This document shows, in pieces, positions 10,891 to 21,410 of a stretch of DNA of 64,000 bases (positions are counted from its first letter, which is position 1; the number at the start of each line of letters is the position of its first letter). The position numbers were made by a program, and so were the translations under genes. This stretch comes from Ovis canadensis. Its lineage: Eukaryota; Chordata; Mammalia; Artiodactyla; Bovidae. Under the pieces are notes generated by a model that made no database searches, was not told the DNA's origin, and saw only the letters and a list, made by a program, of their open reading frames with translations. The stretch covers positions 20,748,501 to 20,812,500 of the forward strand of contig NC_091255.1 of the NCBI RefSeq assembly GCF_042477335.2. Direction: 5' to 3'.

Positions 10891-11060
10891 TCGGAGTCGG
10901 GTTGGCGCGCGCGCCCGCCCTCCGCCCCCAAGCTTCGCTCCTCCCGGCAACGGCCGCGCTCCTCCGTCCTGACCCGCGCGGGCGCTGGAGGCGCGCCCGA
11001 CCCGCCCGGCTTTCGCTTCGCCACAGCGGGCGGGTTTCGCCGTCCGGCTTTTTCGGCGGG

Positions 11061-12180
11061 TGCTAAAACGCTTTATCTGCTAGTCTGCTGGCACCTTTTG
11101 ACACAATCCCCGGGATCACGATGCATGCAGCCGCCCAGGGCGTGCCGCTCCTTGCCTTGCGGGGAAAGCCGTGTGGGCTCGGGCCTCCAGCGAGTCCGGA
11201 GAATCTGCCGGGAAGAGACCTTTCATTTCTTGAACTGAAATGGCGGGAAATCTCACTTCAGAAGGTGGTTTGCGAACAGGCTGGGGGGAAAAAAAGCATG
11301 CCACCGCTGAGCTGGATTTGGGTGGGATGGATCTGGCCGGGAGTTAGCGCAAATCCAACCTGTGTTAAGAAAACTTGGGATATCCATCTGGTCGGCTACC
11401 CAGTCGCATTTCATCGTACTTCGGAGACTGAAAAGACTTATATTTTTTAACTTTTTTTTTTTAACATCTTTTCACGTTTTGTTGAAAATAGTTTTTCCCA
11501 CGAGCCCTGGGTGCAAGTATTTTACTCCTTTGGTGGGATCACTTGAAAATAGGTTACAAAAACTGCCCAGTGCTACAGGGCTCCAACAGTTCGGTTACCT
11601 TCCCGCGTCTTCTCCCAGCAAGTTACAATCTATGAACTAAAACCTTTGCACGGATTTCAACAGCACTAAACCAAGCCTCGGAGTGGGCAGGTTGGTATGT
11701 TGTCACCAGCAAACGTTCTCGGGAATCAGTTTAAAGTTCACTTTGTCAGTTTTTGGCCGCTTCACCACCATCAGCTCTCCTCTGTGTTCTTTCCAGCAGA
11801 GCCTTGGAGATTTTTCAAGTGGAATGACGCTAGCACTGGGAATGGGGAAAATGTTCATTTTTCGACATGTGACACAGACATAAAATAGGAAAAATCCTTC
11901 TACCAATAAAATATAAATAAAAATCATTTCAAAATGTAGCAAATCTGACTAGATCAATTAAATTGAAAATGTACTTTGCATCAAAATGCACTAGGCCAGG
12001 TGGTTCCAGAGGGTAAAAGGACTCGGGAAAAAAAATCCCAGCGTGTTCTGAAAGATGATAATAATCCCGTCATCAAAACCTGACAATTATAACACTGGAA
12101 GGAAATGATAACCTATATTTCATAACTTAATAAATGAAAAAAAAACCCAGTATTCTCCATAACACCACCTGAAAGAACAG
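11061..12180. other. Intergenic sequence upstream of PPM1D, unique
   Basis: Between the CpG island and the first intergenic SINE I see no repeat, RNA gene or supported exon. The open frame on plus from 11121 has no recognisable similarity. If the promoter is bidirectional, a non-coding divergent transcript would start here, but nothing in the sequence shows it. Confidence 0.45.
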
Positions 12181-12510
12181 CTTGTGTAGCTCTGTATTAC
12201 TCTTCTTAAAGAGCTTACCCACCTTCCTTTCCATTGCAAGAGATAACAAAAAAGATAATCCCTACAGTTCTACAATCCTTTTTACTCAGTCACAACCGGG
12301 TAGCCTGAGGGTCATCTATCATTACCCTGATTAACATCTCCATGCTACTCTCTCTTTCTTTTCATCTGATTCGGCAACCTGCTCTTCACAAACCATCCTA
12401 AACCATTTCACCCCACCCTTTAGATTTCAACATCTGTTATCACCCATTTCCTCTATACTTCACCTCTTCTCTAAATCTTCCCTTCAACTTCCTGTTCTGA
12501 CAGAAAGCTG

Positions 12511-12512
<2 letters not shown>
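12180..12512 (+). mobile_element. Pyrimidine-rich stretch, possible L2 remnant
   Basis: It has the C/T-rich texture and phrases ('ctgctcttcacaaaccatcc') of LINE-2, but is too eroded for a firm call. It may be part of the same old element seen more clearly from 17560. Confidence 0.3.

Positions 12513-12513
<1 letters not shown>

Positions 12514-12542
<29 letters not shown>
12514..12542 (+). repeat. (TG)n microsatellite
   Basis: About 14 perfect TG units next to a BOV-tA SINE. Likely polymorphic. Confidence 0.95.
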
Positions 12543-12545
<3 letters not shown>

Positions 12546-12738
12546 GTAGTGTGCAGCTCTTTGCAACCCAATGGACTGTAACCCAGCAGGCTCCTCTGTC
12601 CATGGGATTTTCCAGGCAAGAATACTGGAATGAGTTGCCATTTCCTACTCCAGGGGATCTGCCTGACCCAAAGATTGAACCTACGTCACCTGCATTAACA
12701 GGCTGATTCTTTACCACTAAGCCACCTGGGAAGACTGG
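12543..12738 (-). mobile_element. BOV-tA SINE
   Basis: Antisense BovA body, then the tRNA head in reverse, ending 'gccacctgggaag'. The TG microsatellite has grown at the A/T-rich end of the SINE, a usual birthplace. Confidence 0.8.
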
Positions 12739-12766
12739 TTTGTTGCCTAGCAGAACTACCTCCCTT

Positions 12767-14622
12767 CAGTTCAGTTCAATTGCTCAGTCATGGCTGACTC
12801 TTTGTGACCCTATGGACTGCAGCATGTCAGGCTTCCCTGTCCATCACCAATTCCCCGAGCTTGCCCAAACTCATGTCCATTGAGTTGGTGGTACCATCCT
12901 ACCATCTCATCCTCTGCTGTCCCCTTCTCCTCCCGCCTTCAATCTTTCCCTGCATCAAGGTCTTTTCCAACAAGTCAGTTCTTCAAATCAGGTGGCCGAA
13001 GTATTAGATCTTCAGCATCAGTCCCTCCAACGAAAATTCAGGACTGATTTCCTTTAGGATGGACTGGTTGGATCTCCTTGCGGTCCAAGGGACTCTCAAG
13101 AGTCTTCTCCAACACCACAGTTCAAAAGCATCAATTCTTCAGCGCTCAGCTTTCTTTACAGTCCAACTCTCACACCCATACATGACTCCTGGAAAAACCA
13201 TAGCTTTGACTATAGGACGTTTGTTGGTAAAGTAATGTCTCTGCTTTTTAATATGCTGTCTAGGTTGGTCATAGCTTTTTTTTCAAGGAGCAAGCATATT
13301 TTAATTTCATGGCTGCAGTCACCATCTGCAGTGATTTAGGGGCCCCCAAAAATAAAGCCTGTCACTGTTTCCATTGTTTCCCCATCTATTTGCCATGAAG
13401 TGATGGGACCGGATGCCATGATCTTAGTTTTCTGAATGTTAAGTTTTAAGCCGACTTTTTCACTCTCCTTTCACTTTCATCAAGAGGCTCTTTAGTTCTT
13501 CTTTACTTTCTGCCATAACTGTGGTATCACCTGCATATCTGAGGTTATTGATATTTCTCCCAGCAATCTTGATTCCAGCTTGTGCTTCTTCCAGCCTGGC
13601 ATTTAGCAGTATGTACTCTGCATATAAGTTAAATAAGCAGGGTGACAATATACAGCCTTGACATAGTCCTTTTCCTATTTGGAACCAGTCTGCTGTTCCA
13701 TGTCCAGTTCTAACTGTTGCTTCCTAACCTGCATATAGGTTTCTCAAGAGGCAGGTCAGGTGGTCTGATATTCCCATCTCCTTAAGAATTTTCCACAGTT
13801 TGTTGTGAGTCACACTGTGAAAGAATTTTGTGTAGTCAATAAAGAAGAAGTAGATTTTTTCTGGAACTCTCTTGCTTTTAGGATGATCCAATGGATATTG
13901 GCAATTTGATCTCTGATTCCTCTGCCTTTTGTAGATCCAGCTTGAACATCTGGAAGTTCTCAGTTCATGAACTGTTAAAGCCTCACTTGGAGAATTCTGA
14001 GCATTACTTTGCTGGCATGCGAGATGAGTGCAATTGTGTGGTAGTTTGAACATTCTTCAGCATTGCCTTTCTTTGGGACTGGAATGAAAACTGACCTTTT
14101 CCAGTTCTGTGGCCACTGCTGAGTTTTCCAAATTTGCTGGCATATTGAGTACATTACTTAAACAGCATCATATTTTAGGACTTGAAATAGCTAGTTCAGC
14201 TGGAATTCCATCACCTCTACTAGCTTTGTTCATAATGATGCTTCCTAAGGCCCACTTGACTTTGCATTCCAGGATGTCTGTTTCTAGGTAAGTGATCACA
14301 CCATCGTGGTTATCTGGGTCATTAAGATCTTTTTTGTATAGTTCTTCTGTGTATTCCTGCCACCTTTTCTTACTATCTTCTGCTTCTGTTAGGTCCATAC
14401 CGTTTCTGTCCTTTACTGTGCCCATCTTTGCATGAAATGTGCTGTTGTTATCTCTAATTTCTTGAAGAGATCTCTAGTCTTTCCCATTCTATTGTTTTCC
14501 TCTATTTCTTTGCACTGATCACTGAGGAAGGCTTTCTTATCTCTCCTTACTGTTCTTTGGAACTCTTCATTCAGATGGGTATATCTTTCCCTTTCTCCTT
14601 TGTCTTTAAATTCTCTTTTCTC
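12767..14622 (-). mobile_element. BovB LINE, 1.86 kb, 5'-truncated, with reverse-transcriptase region
   Basis: The minus strand carries the BovB (RTE-clade) RT. An N-terminal part (14168-14425) contains KRWQEYTEELYKKDLND. The palm motif region (13460-13648) contains SPCLFNLYAEYILLNARLEEAQ and reads YAGD where active RTE elements have YADD. Several frame breaks separate the blocks, so it is dead. The 3' end (CAGTTCAGTT at 12767) abuts ACCTCCCTT, which recurs at 14623-14631 as the target-site duplication. BovB entered ruminants by horizontal transfer (established). Confidence 0.9.
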
Positions 14623-14660
14623 ACCTCCCTTACAACATTTCTACCTCCCTTACAGCATTT
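14622..14660. repeat. 20-bp tandem duplication at a BovB 5' junction
   Basis: Two near-identical 20-mers (14621-14640 and 14641-14660, sharing 'acctcccttaca.cattt') sit where the truncated BovB 5' end meets the target. One copy contains the target-site duplication. Confidence 0.6.
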
Positions 14661-14799
14661 CAAGTACAAGAGAATATTATTCCTCTCATAGGTATTCTTA
14701 CATTTGAAACAACTTCTCATGTTGCCCCAAATCATTTCATCATTTCTCTTCCTTTTTCCTTGAAACCCCCCAAGCTACTTTTCTTTGCAGTCAGTCTAA

Positions 14800-14976
14800 G
14801 CACGTGGGCTTTGGTATTTGCAGCATAGGCTAAGTAGGGCACTCCAGCTCAGTAGCTGTGGTTCATGGGCTTAGTTGCCCTGTGGCATGTGGGATCTTCC
14901 TGGATCCAGAATCGAACTCCTGTCCCCTGCATTGGCAGGTGAATTCTTAACCTCTAGAACACGAGGGAAGTCCCAA
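14800..14976 (-). mobile_element. CHR-type SINE
   Basis: Antisense, 'gcccctgtggcatgtgggatc'-like core and end 'gaacacgagggaagtccca'. The left part is truncated. Confidence 0.7.
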
Positions 14977-15812
14977 CTGGGAAATGGAGTATTTCCTGCT
15001 GTATCAATAAACGAGGGTGTCAAAATCATCATCAATTAATTCCAGCCTTCCAGGGCAACCAGGAAGGAGAACAACACCTACCATCCAGCCCCTTTCAGGC
15101 TGCAGCCACTCCCTATGGTGAGCACCGAAGAGAAACATGATGCTGGCCCCAGATAGCCAAGATAAATATGAAAAGTGAGCCCAGACTCTTGCATCTTGCC
15201 ATACATAGAAAAGTGCTAAATTCCCAAACTTGAGATATCTGGTTTTCTTTAATTCATGAAAATACTTCTGATGTTCAGACTACCTACCCTTTGTTGCAAA
15301 CTTCTATATAGCCTGACTCCTCCCCCTGCCCAGAGCAATTCTCTCAAGGTCACTTGAAATGCTATCTCCCAGGCTTGAAGTCCTAAAAATTCCCACCAAA
15401 TAAAACATAACTGTCAACTTTTAGGTTGTGACTATTTTTTTAACTCAACACTACACAAACTCTTTTAAAGGTAATGCCAGCTGCCACTGCACCAAGATGT
15501 TGTCACCAACTGATCCCTCTTAACTCCCCCTTCATTTGTTCATGGATCACTGTCTTCCCTTCTTCCATTATTCTTATCACTTCTCAGCCACTTTATGTTT
15601 CAAAATATTCATCATATTTTCCATCCAACACCCTGGCTTCTCCACACCTCATCCTCCTTCTTACCATTACAGGCCTTGTTACCGTTAAAGGCATCCCCTA
15701 AATTTGTGTTTTAGTTCCTGTTTCCTCTCCTCTCAAGAGCTCTGCTCCACCAGTTATCCTTTCTTGCTCTTACTAAGGTAGGAGATAGGTGGGCCCCTGG
15801 CCTGGACAAATA
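14977..15812. other. Intergenic sequence, mostly unrecognised
   Basis: No gene supported. 15470-15780 has an L2-like pyrimidine-rich texture (for example the 75-codon open frame at 15474), but I cannot confirm it. Confidence 0.35.
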
Positions 15813-16470
15813 GATGGGGAAATCATGGCAAATAGATGGGGAAACAATAGAAACAGTGAAAGCTTTTATTTTCTTGGGCTCCAAAATCACTGCAAATGGT
15901 GACTGCAGCCACAAAATTAAAAGACGCTTGCTCCTTGGAAGAAAAGCTATGACAAAACTAGACAACATATTAAAAAGCAGAGACATTACTTTGCCAACAA
16001 AGGTCTGTCTAGTCAAAGGTATGGTTTTTCCAGGAGTCATGTTTGGATGTGAGAGTTGGACTATAAAGAAAGCTCAGCACCAAAGAATTGATGCTTTTGA
16101 ACTGTGGTGTTGGAGAAGACTCTTGAGAGTCCCTTGGACTGCAAGGAAGTCCAACCAATCCGTCCTAAAGGAAATCAGTCCTGAATATTCACTGGAAGGA
16201 CTGATGCTGAAGCTGAAAATGCGATACTTTGGCCACCTGATGTGAAGAACTGACTCATTGGAAAAGACCCTGATGCTGGGAAAGACTGAGGGCAGGAGGA
16301 GAAGGGGACAGCAGAGGATGAGATGGTTGGATGTCATCACCGAATCAATGGACATGAGTTTGAGCAAGCCCTGGGAGTTGGTGATAGACAGGGAAGCCTG
16401 GAATGCTGCAGTCCATGGGGTCACAAAGAGCTGGACACTGAAGAGTTGGACTGAGCAACTGAACTGAGCT
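15813..16470 (+). mobile_element. BovB LINE 3' end
   Basis: C-terminal ORF2 sequence (FIFLGSKITANGDCSHKIKR, ...[16 protein letters not shown]) is still open for 143 codons, then 3' UTR to 'gagcaactgaactgagc'. It lies opposite in orientation to the larger BovB 1.2 kb to its left. A 22-base slip duplication of 'aaatagatggggaaa' sits at its 5' edge. Confidence 0.9.
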
Positions 16471-16484
16471 AAACTGGGCTGGAC

Positions 16485-17470
16485 AGCTGGTGTTTGTCAA
16501 GTGGAGTAAAATTCAAGCTTTGTTCTCACCCAGACACTCTAAGGACAAAGCTAGTGACAAAAGCTGAGCTCTGCTAAAGTGATAAGGTTCCCACTCCTGA
16601 GGTCAAGAAAGACTTCCTAGTCTGCACATGACCAAGGAGGCTTTCTTGGGGGTTGAAAAGGGAGAGGGATTCACCCCACAATAAGTGTGGACATGCACCC
16701 ATAGGCCTCTGCAATGAGATCCATCTTAAAAAATGTTGTGTGCACATCTTGAGGAGGATCCTAGGACTGGTCACATGTGAAGAAAGAAACAAAATAATTA
16801 GCCAGTGCAAACAAAGACCCAGAAGGAGTGTCTTATGTAAGTGATTTAAGTCACCTTCTTCCTGGGCTCCTCATTCAGGATGCCTACACTCCTCTCTGGG
16901 TGTATATTTCTGCCTAGTTTCTGACATAGACTGTTTCTCTGTATGCTCTCCCACACGCTGTGCTGTGTCTCTAATAATAAAGCTTCCTGTTTTTACAGTT
17001 TTTGCCTCCTTGAAATATTCTTGCTTTTAAATGTGGGAAAGGGCCAGGGCTACTTTGCTTCTAGCCTCTAGCTCTTGGTGGAATGGTGGCTAGAATTCCT
17101 GGTTTTTATACAGGCTGCTGCTGCTGCTAAGTCACTTCAGTCGTGTCCAACTCTGTGCGACCCCATAGACGGCAGCCCGCCAGGCTCCCCTCTCCCTGGG
17201 ATTCTCCAGGCAAGAACGCTGGAGTGGGTTGCCATTTCCTTCTCCAATGCATGAAAGTGAAAAGTGAAAGTGAAGTCGCTCAGTCGTGTCCGACTCAGCA
17301 ACCCCACAGACTGCAGGCTACCAGGCTCCTCCATTTATGGGATTCTCCAGGCAAGAGTACTGGAGTGGGGTGCCAGTGCCTTCTCCCTTATACAGGCTAC
17401 CCAAGTTCAATCCCTGGACAAGGAGCTAAGATCACTCTTCAGGACCGGTCACTGCTGTCTCTCCGAGATT
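16485..17470 (+). mobile_element. Probable ruminant ERV LTR fossil, split by a BOV-A2 SINE
   Basis: Plus-oriented regulatory layout: a TATA-like 'gggtgtatatttctg' near 16900, a poly-A signal AATAAA at 16976-16981, then a U5-like region. It is interrupted at 17117-17387 by a SINE and resumes with 'acccaagttcaatccctgg'. No internal viral region is present, so it is a solo or partial LTR. The family is not determined. Confidence 0.5.
17117..17387 (-). mobile_element. BOV-A2 SINE with 11-bp target-site duplication
   Basis: An antisense dimeric copy that starts with (GCT)4 and is flanked by TTATACAGGCT at 17106-17116 and 17388-17398. It is clean and young, and younger than the LTR it split. Confidence 0.9.
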
Positions 17471-18317
17471 ACTACCTCATCAGTTTCTCTTTTTCTACCG
17501 GATTATTTCCATCTTTGTACAAATATGTTCTGGTTTGTATTTTAACAAAAATACAATGACAAAAGCTACCTTGACTCATTCTATCCAATTTTTCTGCTCC
17601 CTCTCTTAAAAAAAGTTTTAAAGATTTGTCTCTTTCTAGAGTCTACTTCTGATTCCTACCTCATAATTCCTCCTTAACCCAATCCAGTTAAGCAATCATC
17701 CCCCTGATGCTAAGATTGTTTTTATGTCATAACCAGACCTCTCTGTTTCCAAAGCTTATGATGACTGTTCTGAACTTACTGACTTCTGTTCTAACTGAAG
17801 CAGCAAGCGCAGCCACTATTTCCTTCTTGAAACTTAATATGCTTCCTTCTGGAAACTTGGTTCTCTTAGCTTGTGAGAGACCACACTAGGTTTCTTCCTT
17901 CCTCATTAAGGGACCCCCTTTTCATTTTCTTTTGCTTATTTAACACCAGCTAGTCTTCAGGTTATTGGGAGAACTCAGGGCTTTGTCATAGGCTCTTTTC
18001 TTTTCCTGTACACTCTTTGCAAGCAACAGAATTCAGGACCGATGTTCTGAAAACTATTCACTGATGACTCCCAAATGTGTATCTCCAGTCTGAACTTTTC
18101 CCTGAATCCCAGATTCTGAATGCATCTGTACACTTGACAGTTCCACATGAGTGTCTAATGGGCATTTCGTTTTAACATGGCAATAACAAACTCTTGATTT
18201 CTTCTCCACATCTCCTCCTCCATGTCTTGCCAATATCAAAAAGCATCATCATCCACCAGGCTGTTCAAGTCAACAAACACTGGAGATTTTTATTCCTCTC
18301 TTTCCTCCATTTTCTGT

Positions 18318-18726
18318 CCTTTTCGTTGTTGTTCAGTTGCTAAGTTGTGTTTGACTCTTTGAAACCGCATGGACTGCAGCACACCAGGCTCCCTTGTCCT
18401 TCACTATCTCCCGGAGTTTGCTCGAATTCGTGTCCGCTGAGTCAGTGATACTATCTAACTATCTCATCCTCTGTTACCCCCTTCTCCTCTTGCCCTCAAT
18501 CTTCCCCAGCATCAGCGTCTTCACCAGTGAGCCGACTTTTTGCATCAGGTGGCCAAAGTATTGAAGCTTCAGCTTCAGCATCAGTCCTTCCAATGACTAT
18601 TTAGGGTTGATTTCCTTTAGGGTTGCCTGGTTTGATCTCCTTGAAGTCCAAGGGACTCTCAAGAGTCTTCTCGAGCACCACAATTCAAAACCATCAATTC
18701 TCCAGCATTCAGCCTTCTTTCCTATC
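18318..18726 (-). mobile_element. BovB LINE 3' end inside the L2
   Basis: Antisense 3' UTR and C-terminal coding remnant ('gttcagttgctaagttgtgt' through 'caagggactctcaagagtct'). About 0.4 kb, more diverged than the other copies here. Confidence 0.85.
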
Positions 18727-18901
18727 TTTCTAATTTATCAGCAAATCCATTTGACTAAATCTTCAAAATCAATACCAAACCCACCGCTTTTCACTTTGTC
18801 TACCACTACCTTTCCATTCTAAGCCACTATTACCTCTCACTTATGCCACCTAATCAGTCTTTTCACAAGTCTTATTTCTTTCACTCTTGGACCTCTGTAA
18901 G

Positions 18902-19110
18902 TGCCTCCCAGGTGGCTCAGCTATAAAGACTCCGCCTGCAACACAGGAGACGTGGGTTTGATCCCTGGGTCGAGAACGTTCCCCTGGAGAAGGAAATGGC
19001 AGTCCACTCCAGTATTCTTGCCCAAGAAATCCCATGGACAGAGGACTCTCGCGGCCTACAGTCCATGAGTCTCAAAGAGTCAGACACGACTTAGCAACTA
19101 AACCACAACC
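18902..19110 (+). mobile_element. BOV-tA SINE inside the L2
   Basis: A complete sense copy, head 'cctcccaggtggctcagc', end 'cagacacgacttagcaac'. Confidence 0.85.
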
Positions 19111-19406
19111 ACCTCTGCGATCCCTTTTCCACTAGCTACTATCATGATCTTTCAAAACCGTAAATCAGATCAAGTCATTCCCCTACTCACTGCTCTCAAT
19201 GACTTCCCATCACATTTAAAATAAAATACAAACTCCTTGTGAAGGTCTACATGATCTTCTTTGTCCCTAAATGTTTGGAGCATTTAATGACTTTTAATTC
19301 CCCCTTCCCCACTACCCTCACAGCCTCAGTGACCTTTCTGTTCCTTGAAACAGCCAAGTTTTTAAGGGCTTTAAGACTTTTTGCATTAGCTATTCCATCT
19401 CCTTAG

Positions 19407-19667
19407 GCAATGGCAGCCCGCTCCAGTACTCTTGCCTGGAAAATCCCATGGACGGAGGAGCCTGGTAGCCTGCAGTCCATGAGGTCATGGAGAGTTGGAC
19501 AAGACTGAGCGACTTCACTTTCACTTTCATGCATTGGAGAAGGAAATGGCAACCCACTCCAGTGTTCTTGCTTGGAGAATCCCAGGGACAGCGGAGCCTA
19601 GTAGGCTGCCGTCTATGGGGTCGCACAGAGTCGGACACGACTAAAGTGACTTAGCAGCAGCAGCAGC
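19407..19667 (+). mobile_element. BOV-A2 SINE with 15-bp target-site duplication
   Basis: Flanked by ATTCCATCTCCTTAG at 19392-19406 and 19668-19682. It ends with a (CAG)5 tail, matching the (GCT)n starts of antisense copies elsewhere in the window. The direct repeats are perfect, so it is young. Confidence 0.9.
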
Positions 19668-19782
19668 ATTCCATCTCCTTAGAATGCTACCCGCACCTCT
19701 ACCATCTTCAAAAGAATGGCTTCTTTTTGCTATTCAGATCTCAGTTTACTAATCCTATCTAAAATAAACTCCCTATGCATGC

Positions 19783-20000
19783 GTGCTAAGTCGCTCAGTC
19801 GTGTCCAACTCTCTGCAACACTATGGACTATAGCCCACCAGGCTCCACTGTCCATGGGATTCTCCAGGCAAGAACACTGGAGTGGGTGCCATGCCCTCCT
19901 CCAGGGGATCTTCCCAACCCAGGGATCAAACCCGCATCTCTTATTTCTCCTGCATTGGCAGGTGGATTCTTTACTACTAGTGCCACCTGGGAAGCCCCCA
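19783..20000 (-). mobile_element. BOV-tA SINE inside the L2
   Basis: Antisense copy. CTCCCTAT flanks it on both sides (19770-19777 and about 20003-20010), the likely target-site duplication. Confidence 0.85.
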
Positions 20001-20404
20001 GCCTCCCTATATCTCTATCATATAACTCTAATTCTCTGCAGAGAAATTCTATGTCATCTTTTTTGTTCATTTGTCTGTTGACTGTATCTCTCAATTAGAA
20101 TACAGGCTCCACAAGAACAGAGAACTTGTCTTGTTCATTTCTATATTCCCTGAGTCTAGAACAAAAAGTCATTATATAAGTTGGTTACTTCATCCTTTTA
20201 GCCGGAAATGTGTAAAATTTATGTGAAGAAAACAATGAAACTTTACCAAAGGAAAAAATAATTCCCTGAATAAGTGGAAAAACATGTCACATTCCTAGAT
20301 GAGACACTTAATTTGTTATAATTCATTCTACACATTTGTTATAAATTTTAATCAAAATTCTAACTGGGTTTTTTTTTGCTTGACAAGTTGATTCTAAAAT
20401 TTAT

Positions 20405-20700
20405 CCAGCGACTTCCTTGTGGTCCAGTGATTGAGAACCCCCTGCCAATGCAGGGCACATGGGTTCAGTCCCTGGTGTGGGAAGATTCTACATGCCTCAG
20501 GGCAACTAGGCCCATGTGCCACAGCTACTGAAGCCCTCTAGAGCCCGTGCTCTGCAACAAGAGAAGCCACCACAATGAGAAGTCCAAGCATTGCAACTAG
20601 AGAGTAGCCCTCGCTCGCTGCAACTAGAGAAAGCCCGAGTACAGCCACAAAGACCCAGTGCATCCATAAATAAATAGATAAATATGTTTTAAAAAATAAA
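20405..20700 (+). mobile_element. CHR-type SINE, long form
   Basis: A nearly full-length sense copy: 'gacttccttgtggtccagtg', through 'tagagcccgtgctctgcaac' to a (TAAA)n tail. This is the unexpanded state of the region that became a minisatellite at 31892. Confidence 0.85.
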
Positions 20701-21080
20701 CATAAAATGTATCAAGAAGAGAAAATGGATAAGCATAGCCAACATGTTATCAAAAATGAAGAATATTAAGATGATTAGTTGTCCTGAAGGTACCTGAATA
20801 TTCTATAAAGTTGGGAGTGGCAGAGAAAGGGCAAATGAACCAAGAGATAATAGCACAGACAGAGTCCAGAAAAGGATCAATATATATATATATGTGAAGA
20901 GAATATATGATGGTTGTGGCATTTCAAACAGTTGAATAAAAGCCTGATGATTCATGAACTGATATTAGGACTCCAGGCTATCCATTTGTTGGGACAACTC
21001 ACCATCTCTGAAGAGGAGAAAAGGTGAAGCCCTTAACTGAGACCAACTCTAAAATAAAATGGCAGGTGGATTAAAGAGGT
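20701..21080. other. AT-rich intergenic stretch with a short (TA)n
   Basis: No gene recognised. A short TA dinucleotide run lies at about 20881-20893. Confidence 0.45.
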
Positions 21081-21084
21081 AAAT

Positions 21085-21410
21085 TAAGGGGGGAAAAAAT
21101 GTAAAACTGCAAGAAGAAACAACGAAATTTTTTTACCTATCAGACAGGCAAAATCCTTTTAAGATTGATAATAAGCAGAGGTGGGAAACAAGTGGAGACT
21201 CATAAACCTTTAGTTTATTTCTAGCTTCAGCCCATATCAAATGAAATTTAAAGTACATCTATGCTTTGACCTAGAAGTTCCACTGCTAGTAATTCATCAT
21301 AGAGTATCTTTGCAAGAGGTACACATATAAAGATTTTCGCAGAAGCATTGCTCATAACAGGAAAGGAATAAGTGTTTTTTAAATGCTAGAATAAAAGATG
21401 GGATAGAAAA
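21085..21410 (+). mobile_element. L1 3'-region fragment
   Basis: 'tatgctttgacctagaagttccactgc' and 'gcattgctcataacagg' correspond to the L1 3' region. Eroded. Confidence 0.5.

Larger units (their letters stand above)
10568..10900 (-). promoter_or_regulatory. PPM1D: PPM1D 5' UTR and core promoter
   Basis: Very GC-rich, with no TATA box and no ATG on the minus strand in the roughly 280 bases upstream of the start codon, so no upstream ORF from ATG. It holds the GC box, p53 half-site, NRF1-like, CRE and CCAAT motifs listed separately. The exact transcription start cannot be read from sequence; by analogy with human it should lie roughly 150-300 bases upstream of the ATG. Confidence 0.75.
9750..11060. 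promoter_or_regulatory. PPM1D: CpG island of the PPM1D promoter and exon 1
   Basis: GC content and CpG frequency rise sharply here compared with the AT-rich flanks. The island covers the promoter, 5' UTR, coding exon 1 and the first few hundred bases of intron 1. Its width and the absence of a TATA box fit a housekeeping-like, stress-inducible promoter. I judged the borders by eye. Confidence 0.85.
17560..20180 (+). mobile_element. LINE-2 (L2) 3' half, about 2.6 kb span, cut by later insertions
   Basis: Non-SINE pieces in order match the L2 consensus as I remember it: 'gatgactcccaaatgtgtat...ctccag' (18062), 'gatcaagtcattcccctact' (19169), 'ctacatgatcttctttgtcc' (19248), and the 3' end 'acaggctccacaagaacaga' to 'ttccctgagtctagaac' (20102-20162). 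The host element is over 100 My old. Insertions at 18318, 18902, 19407 and 19783 are listed separately. Confidence 0.65.

Noticed and set aside
10092-11024. 310-codon open frame on the minus strand overlapping PPM1D exon 1 in another frame
   Set aside because: It begins at a GTG, has no ATG inside, and is open only because the CpG island is so GC-rich that stops are rare. The protein is low-complexity Arg/Gly/Ala with no domain.
11121-11450. Divergent gene upstream of the PPM1D promoter
   Set aside because: The 109-codon frame shows no similarity, no convincing splice site and no clear coding composition.
15814-16245. 143-codon open frame as a host gene
   Set aside because: It is the BovB ORF2 C-terminal region, repeated at 49036, 55667 and 57395.
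20405-20480. tRNA genes suggested by A/B-box-like sequences in SINE heads
   Set aside because: The heads of CHR and BOV-tA derive from tRNA-Glu but do not form a proper cloverleaf and run into SINE bodies. No genuine tRNA gene was found in the window.
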